From Diphasiastrum complanatum (lineage: Eukaryota; Streptophyta; Lycopodiopsida; Lycopodiales; Lycopodiaceae), in assembly GCA_029204225.1 (NCBI GenBank), contig MU833254.1, forward strand, positions 1 to 58,943: a DNA stretch of 58,943 nt. The letters are read 5' to 3'. Numbering within the stretch: the stretch's first letter is position 1; each line of letters begins with the position of its first letter. A model generated the notes under the pieces. The model was not told where the DNA came from, made no database searches, and worked only from the letters and a program-made list of their open reading frames with translations. The position numbers and the translations under genes are program-made. Shown here in pieces: positions 53,190 through 58,943 of the stretch.

Positions 53190-53272
<83 letters not shown>
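53190..53272 (+). repeat. (CT)n/(CA)n compound microsatellite beside splice donor
   Basis: About 60 bases of CT then about 22 of CA, starting 1-5 bases after the likely 5' splice site of exon 3. No LINE is inserted. Confidence 0.95.
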
Positions 53273-53274
<2 letters not shown>

Positions 53275-53389
53275 TACACAACCAACTAACCAACCATTTA
53301 GCGTCAGTCAAGTTTAACATCAAAACACAAAAATCTGTTCTCCAGAATTTTGACAGAATATTTATACAAGCTACCTACGATTGCGTTTA

Positions 53390-53590
53390 GGGCCAAGCTC
53401 TCACTGAAAAACTTTTTCCTTGATGTTATGGTCCTTTTGAGATTCTAGAAAAACTCAACCCTATCGCTTAACTCACACTTGTAATGTTCACGTCAATTTG
53501 CTTCATTCTTACATATTTCCCAGTGAACCGTATGAACCCAACCTTCCCATTGATTTTAAACATTTTCATTCCTTACCGCTGCTATTCTGT
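53390..53590 (+). mobile_element. Ty3/gypsy integrase C-terminal relic
   Basis: Reads GQALTEKLFP.CYGPFEILEKLNPIA, the K..p...GPy.Il.kl.pvaY motif that follows the gypsy integrase core, then decayed sequence. A short, frame-broken relic. Confidence 0.65.
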
Positions 53591-54042
53591 AAGATCAGAT
53601 TTTGCAATGGCGTAGTTGACAACTTATACAATTCTTGGTATAAATTGGTATACAAGTCTTGAGCTTCTAGTAGGGGAGTGGCAATCTTAGGTGGAGATTT
53701 GCATGAGTTATCGGCAACCATTGTTTTTCATTAAGTATTCCTAGTTGGAGAATGTTATTTCATGTCTGTTAACTTCATTTGATGCCAACTTCTGTGGTTA
53801 TGTTCATTACATTGTCAATATTTGATTTGTGATGCAAAATAAAACATGCTTCATATACACGGCTGTCTTTTGAAACAATTTTTAGGCAACGAGTTTGTAA
53901 CATAGCATTCTACCCCTTCATAAGTTCTATAACCTCTCTTTTTTTGCCCCCTGGTACAGTCCATTCATGCTTATGTATAGATTCCAGCCATGTTCACCTA
54001 TGAGTGTTGAATTACGATATGTTCATGTTCATAAAGTAAGCA

Positions 54043-54530
54043 AGTTTTTGCGTGATATGCAGGAAATGTTGCAATTGGCATGTGAAATTGTTTTAAATGC
54101 TCAAGAATGAGCTAAACATTATGCTGACTTGAAATGAACTCCTTGAGAATTTAATGTTGGACAATGGATGTATTTGAGGATTCCAAAGGATTTTAATGTC
54201 TTGCATACATGCACATTGCAAACATCATCTAATGACACATTTTAGTGGACCATATAAGATTCGTGAGAGAATTGGATATTTAGCTTATAAGTTAGATCTT
54301 TCCGACATTGTTAGAGTACATCCAATATATCAAGTAAGTCAATAAAAACTTAGTTTACATGAAGGAGACACTTTAGCATTGGAGGATAATCTCCTTGAAG
54401 ATATTTCTTAGAGAAGTCTTTTACAACTCGCAAAGATTTTGGATACCAGTCAAAAGCAATTGAGAAATTGCTTGGTAACTGAACTTTTGTTTCATTGGAA
54501 AGGATGTGCTAGTGCTATGTTCATAACTTA
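54043..54530 (+). mobile_element. Ty3/gypsy integrase C-terminus and chromodomain-like relic
   Basis: With several stops, the frames read LACEIVLNAQE.AKHYADLK, FNVGQWMYLRIPKD, GPYKIRERIGYLAYKLDL and VRVHPIYQVSQ, then LVTELLFHWKG, which resembles the chromodomain core (vLVkWkG). It belongs to a different gypsy lineage from those in the zinc-finger intron. Confidence 0.75.
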
Positions 54531-54559
54531 AGTAGCCGCTACGTCATGGTTTTCAAAAT

Positions 54560-56637
54560 GGGACTGATATCACTCAATAGTTGCTTAGTTTGTCAATTTC
54601 GAAATTCAGCTCCTCTTTCTTTGTGGTTAGTTGGATAACTTGGTGTAATGCATCATCATCCCAACTCTTCCCTACTTGAATTCACTCCAAGGTCACCTTC
54701 TAAACCTCATTCCTCTTGTTCATCCTATTGATCACCTTCTAGAATTGATCCTGTTGGGCCTCTTCGTCTTCCTTGTACTTTTTGATCCCTCATTCATGTC
54801 GTCATGCTAATGCATTAGCCACTACTAACTCTCCTTGGATAGATCTATTAGTTCATCCTTCATCTTTTGATTTTCCTCTCTTGACTTGACGTAGGGTCCC
54901 CCTCCATTTTGCACTTGAGCTCCTCCAAATTTGCATCCTTTTAAATATCAAGTTTAGTTGCTTGGCACAGAACAATGTTGTTTGAAGACACGTATGAAGT
55001 ATTTGGATCATAATAGCATGTGAGCACAATCGAGAAGTCTACATAGTGAATGTCAGGGGAAGTTGTGATAGAGAAGAAGATGCCCAAAGGCAAAAATATC
55101 ACCTTACTGCAATTTATAAGTCAACCACCATATGATATCGGTAGAAACCATTGTATAGGAAGTAGAACCATAGTATATGTAATAGCAAGAAAGAGGAAGC
55201 AATACCGTGTGACAACTAAATGCTCCAATAGGAAGGAAGCGATAAGAATGTTCCAGATAAGCAAATATGAATTCAATTGTAGAGTGAAAGAATACTATGT
55301 AAATGACTGATAATGGTTTTGAGACATGCAAACATGCTTAAAGTAAGAGAGGATCACAAAGAAGTTGAAAGAACCAAGAATGCGAATTATAGCATCGATA
55401 GTATGTCATAGCCATAAAGGCCAAAACAGTGCCGCTACTTGACAATCAATACCATGAAGATCAAATAGGCTGGCCTCCCCGCATGATTGGAAGAGTGGTG
55501 CCAATGGTTGAGAATCCAACACACAAAAATGTACCTTGAGCTGGTTGTATAAACCAAGAATCCCATAAAAGAGTAGCAAAAAGTGAGTTGCTATTTTATA
55601 AAGTGCTCACCTTGCACAAGGAAGAATCACTCTTAGCATTGCTATAGATTGATTTCAGCCAAGAGAATGCCTACTGATACATTAAGGTGGCATTCATGGT
55701 CTATCAGGTTGGAATGGGATCTCATTATATGCAACAAAGTTCTTTCCAAGTTACTTTGGTTGTCTTTTTCCATGTTGATGTTTTTATTGTCACATTCCTG
55801 GTCCATCCATACATAGGCTGTATATGTTCAGAGTTTGTTCATTGATTCCTCATCAGTGTATGGATTCTTCAGATCGATTCATTACAGTTTGGCACGGTTG
55901 CTTGTTTGGCGTTTACTTACTGTCCGTTACCAGACTCTTATAGGTCGTTCTTGGCAATCAGAATCTTGGTAACATTCAGCCAGGCAGTAAGATTAGCGTT
56001 GTAGTATAGTTTTAATCCAGCCTGTAGTGGATTCTCAGTTGCTCGTTCTCTCCTGAACTGTACTTACATCAATTGAAAATGCAAGCCACGATGCTCATCA
56101 ATGGATCAGCATGCAACTCGGATGAATACCTATCAAATCCTATTTCTACTTGCTGTAAAAAATGACTGGGAACAGATCTTGAAAGCTCAGATTAAACTAC
56201 ATGCATCAAACGAAAACAAGAAACAAAAAGGTTAAGGGACAACATTATGAATGTTCAAGAATCAAGAAACACTGATCTCTTGATTCTTGGACAGCCCAAG
56301 AACATCAAGAACTGAAATGTAGATGAATATGCAAGATCTATGCCACAACTTCAGCCTGTTTAGTTTACTTGAATGCTGGTTTCTACTCTATTCCACAAAC
56401 AATAAACCTAATCCACGCTACTTCCACAAAACATAATGAAGAAAGCAAGTCTAGTTCCACAACCACACATAAAGATGGAAGTGCAAGATCATAGAAGGCA
56501 TCACACAAGAAACCAATATGATCAAGGAGCTCAAGAATTGCCAATACTCGTGGAAGATCTTCTATTCAATAATCAAGAGCAAGACAATTACATGTAAAGT
56601 TCCCTCAGAGAGGGGGGCTCTTAAATAAGCCAATGAG
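54560..56637. other. No gene supported
   Basis: About 2 kb. The 86-codon ORF at 55050-55310 is Lys/Arg-rich with no recognised domain. Parts near 54650-54900 may be gypsy polyprotein or LTR debris. Confidence 0.4.
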
Positions 56638-56779
56638 TTGCCTAGGTGGAGGCCGTGGCAATTCCACAATTTCACAGATTACAAGTGGATTAGTTCCTCC
56701 ACTAGACGTCACCATCAAAAGGTGGCTCACTCTACTTTATTTAGGAGATCTCAACTTTTCTGGATAATATTTCAATGTA

Positions 56780-56990
56780 TACATTTTGGCGGTGTCTACA
56801 ATATTTGTTTGTATGGTGCTAAGTTTAAGATTCTTACTGACTATCAAAGTATTGCATACTTGATGCAACAGCTTACTGATATTATGTTCCCATATCTTGG
56901 CATCTTCTTCGACATGTACACCTTTTGTAGCTTTTTCCACTTTTTGCCAACATCCTTCATGCAGAAACTCGAAGATGTTGTAGGTCACTC
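56780..56990 (+). mobile_element. Ty3/gypsy RNase H scrap
   Basis: The frame contains YGAKFKILTDYQSIAYLMQQ, matching the gypsy RNase H motif (g..f.viTDhqsL.yL..q). The flanking frame is degraded. No polymerase is attached. Confidence 0.55.
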
Positions 56991-57516
56991 CTTGATTGGG
57001 AGCAAAGACTATACCTTAGTTTGATGTTGTAGACAAATAGAGAGAAAATTTATCATTTACTCAAATGTGAAGCACTTAGTGACATATGCTCAAAGTTGAT
57101 TTTCTCCCACCACTTTGATACCTTGCATCCTATTTTGAACATCAATCTGATTGAGAAAGCATACCTGGTTTCATAAATATGTTCTATTCATTAACTTTGA
57201 TAGCTAGTCTTCTAGGAATAGTCACCAGTTTTCTTTGTATTGTTTAGCAGTTATACAAGTCTTATGTAAATATCTATGAACTATTCTATACTTCTCTCTC
57301 TCTCTACACACACGCACACATCATGAGCATATTGGAATATTCTCTAAGTGATTGATGCTTAACATTATGTTATCCATCTACCCACTTCACCGCTGTCAAC
57401 TTTCCCTGCTTGACTAAGTGGGGAAGGGGAAAGCATTCAAGTTGCCATTCATCCTTGACCATTTTCAGGAAAATATTGTCAGGTTTAACTCAACTTTATT
57501 TTTTCCTTTTCCTAAC

Positions 57517-57948
57517 TGAGCTCATTACATTCGCCGCGTCCATTTACATTTACTTTACTTTATGCATAAGCAGGCCTTGGGCCCTTTTTATTCATTAGTG
57601 ACACTTAGACTATATGGTTGGCCTTTGGCCTTATTACTCATTATTAGGCCATTTGGACATATTACTGGAGAGTGGGGGCCTTCTTGGAGGGCGCACTATT
57701 TTCCCTCCCAGTTGGGCCCTAGCCACCGGAAGCTTCCTTTTAGGGCTTCCTCTTGGCTATAAGTAGGGAAACTGTGTCATTTGTTATTCAGCTGATGACA
57801 TTGATCTCTCTCTTTAGTCTCCTTAATCTCTCTCTTTCTTGCTTTCTAGGGTTAAGTCTTGCTTATGTGCTGCTTTCATAGCTTAAGTCTTGCTTATGTG
57901 ATGCTTTCATAGCTTAGCTCTAGATCAGCTGTGGCTCTATTCGTAACT
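57517..57948 (+). mobile_element. Third copy of the AGTTA-type gypsy LTR, solo
   Basis: Collinear with 47681-48121 from GCTCATTACATTCGCC to TTCGTAACT, with few differences, but the first dozen bases (AGTTATGGACTC) are replaced by CCTAACTGA. No pol lies beside it and I see no flanking 5-base duplication, so it is a truncated or altered solo LTR. Confidence 0.88.
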
Positions 57949-58533
57949 GCCACACACTCTCAAGAACTTGAGGAAGATGCAGCCCTCTCCATGGATAGTT
58001 TTCATGGCACCAAAATTTACATTATTAATCTTGCTACTGTATTATGCCAAGTTGAAACAGCAAGATTTGATGCCTTGACAAAATCTAGTCCAGTCACATA
58101 TCTTTCATGTCTAGGCTCATGGCTTCTAAGAGGTCATGTGGGATGTTCTTATCATTGAAACTTTTGATTATATGAATAAACTCTGATACGATACAAATGA
58201 GGAAAAGTGATCTAATGCCAAGTTGTCATAAGGCTATGGCCTTTTTGTTGGTATGTCTCAATCTCGAAGTAGATGACCAGATGTTGTATCAATGTATTCA
58301 CTTACTCACAAACTTGCCGAAATTAATAAAGCTTCTGAAATTAGCTATCAATTTGAGTGTTCAAAATCATTGTATGTTATTTATTAAATAAGCTCCTCCA
58401 TATACAAGCTGATAATTGGTTGTATGGAATGGTCTGATTTGCACTCGACTCTTCTAGTTTCTCTTGGGCTGCAATTTCAATGAGGAACTAACATGCTCTA
58501 TGAAGTTGTGCGATTATTTTTGGATTGCTACAG

Positions 58534-58586
58534 AGGGCAAGGCCGAACTAAAGCCTGGAGATCAGGTTCTTGGGAACAAGGTTCAA
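58534..58586 (+). CDS. Candidate exon, unassigned
   Basis: A 53-base segment between GATTGCTACAG and GTATGT. In one frame it reads GKAELKPGDQVLGNKVQ, in another GQGRTKAWRSGSWEQGSS. Either can follow exon 3 of the zinc-finger gene, depending on which donor is used there. I do not recognise the peptide. It may be a chance pair of splice-like sites. Confidence 0.2.
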
Positions 58587-58943
58587 GTATGTCAAAATGC
58601 TCCTTCAATCAGAAAAATTCTGACGAGCTTCAAATTTTGTGACACCTGCAAAAAAGTAGCATTCAATAGTTTTTTCAAGGATTTCATATTAGAAGCAATC
58701 ATAGTTATAATTCTAAAGCCAAAATATTAGTAACATTCACACATAATGAGGGTCGCTTACAGATTGGGTTTATGATTATGCCTATCACATATATGGCTGA
58801 CATGGCTACATTGAGTCTTAACAGTCTCCAAACTAACCGATTGTTTTATCCTGTAAGCCTGGCACCTCAAGAACAAGTGAGTCCAAACCTTGGAATCAAG
58901 ATATAATGGGAAATGTAATAGGAAAGACAATTTCACCTGAAAA

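Noticed and set aside
55050-55310. 86-codon Lys/Arg-rich ORF as a gene
   Set aside because: No recognised domain, no clear splice sites and no neighbour context. Chance ORFs of this length are common in the window.

Overview
The window is nuclear DNA from a land plant with a large, repeat-rich genome. It holds Ty1/copia and Ty3/gypsy elements (several with initiator-Met-tRNA primer sites reading TGGTATCAGAGC), two kinds of LINE, a hAT relic and U-rich, GT-AG introns. Only two host genes can be supported. Both are on the + strand and are cut into small exons separated by introns of up to 13 kb made largely of transposons. One is a TrmB-family tRNA (guanine-N7) methyltransferase. The other is a ZNF474/ZC2HC1-type C2HC zinc-finger protein, a family I associate with ciliated organisms. 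That would suit a plant with swimming sperm (fern, lycophyte, bryophyte, cycad or Ginkgo), but this is inference.

Layout. 1-5.4 kb: debris, namely a (CT)n-LINE relic, a hAT transposase relic between direct repeats, and minus-strand copia and gypsy ends. 5.5-26.9 kb: the last five coding exons of the methyltransferase (5486-5562, 5657-5706, 11446-11530, 18350-18448, 26688-26915). Its introns hold a gypsy relic (8.9-9.5 kb), a minus-strand gypsy terminus (10.6 kb) and a chain of six or more LINE copies strung through (CT)n tracts (11.5-25.8 kb). A 1.1-kb LTR-type insert with target duplication AGTTA sits in the last LINE. 27-39.3 kb: intergenic, with a (CT)n tract, copia fragments, a duplicated copia leader-gag and a 4.2-kb L1-type LINE on the minus strand. 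39.3-53.2 kb: the zinc-finger gene, whose 13-kb intron holds a three-level nest: a minus-strand copia, interrupted by a chromodomain gypsy (42091-50901, TSD CTTAC), itself interrupted in its protease codons by a younger chromodomain gypsy (44671-48121, TSD ATGGG). 53.4-58.9 kb: gypsy relics, a third copy of the youngest LTR and an unconfirmed exon.

The most interesting signals are a LINE family that appears to target (CT)n microsatellites and ends in a two-stem hairpin with compensatory changes among copies; a gypsy family with AGTTA...TAACT ends instead of TG...CA; (CT)n tracts lying at or within about 6 bases of a 5' splice site in both host genes; and the readable insertion order inside the zinc-finger gene's intron. 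All calls come from reading the sequence. No database search or alignment was run.
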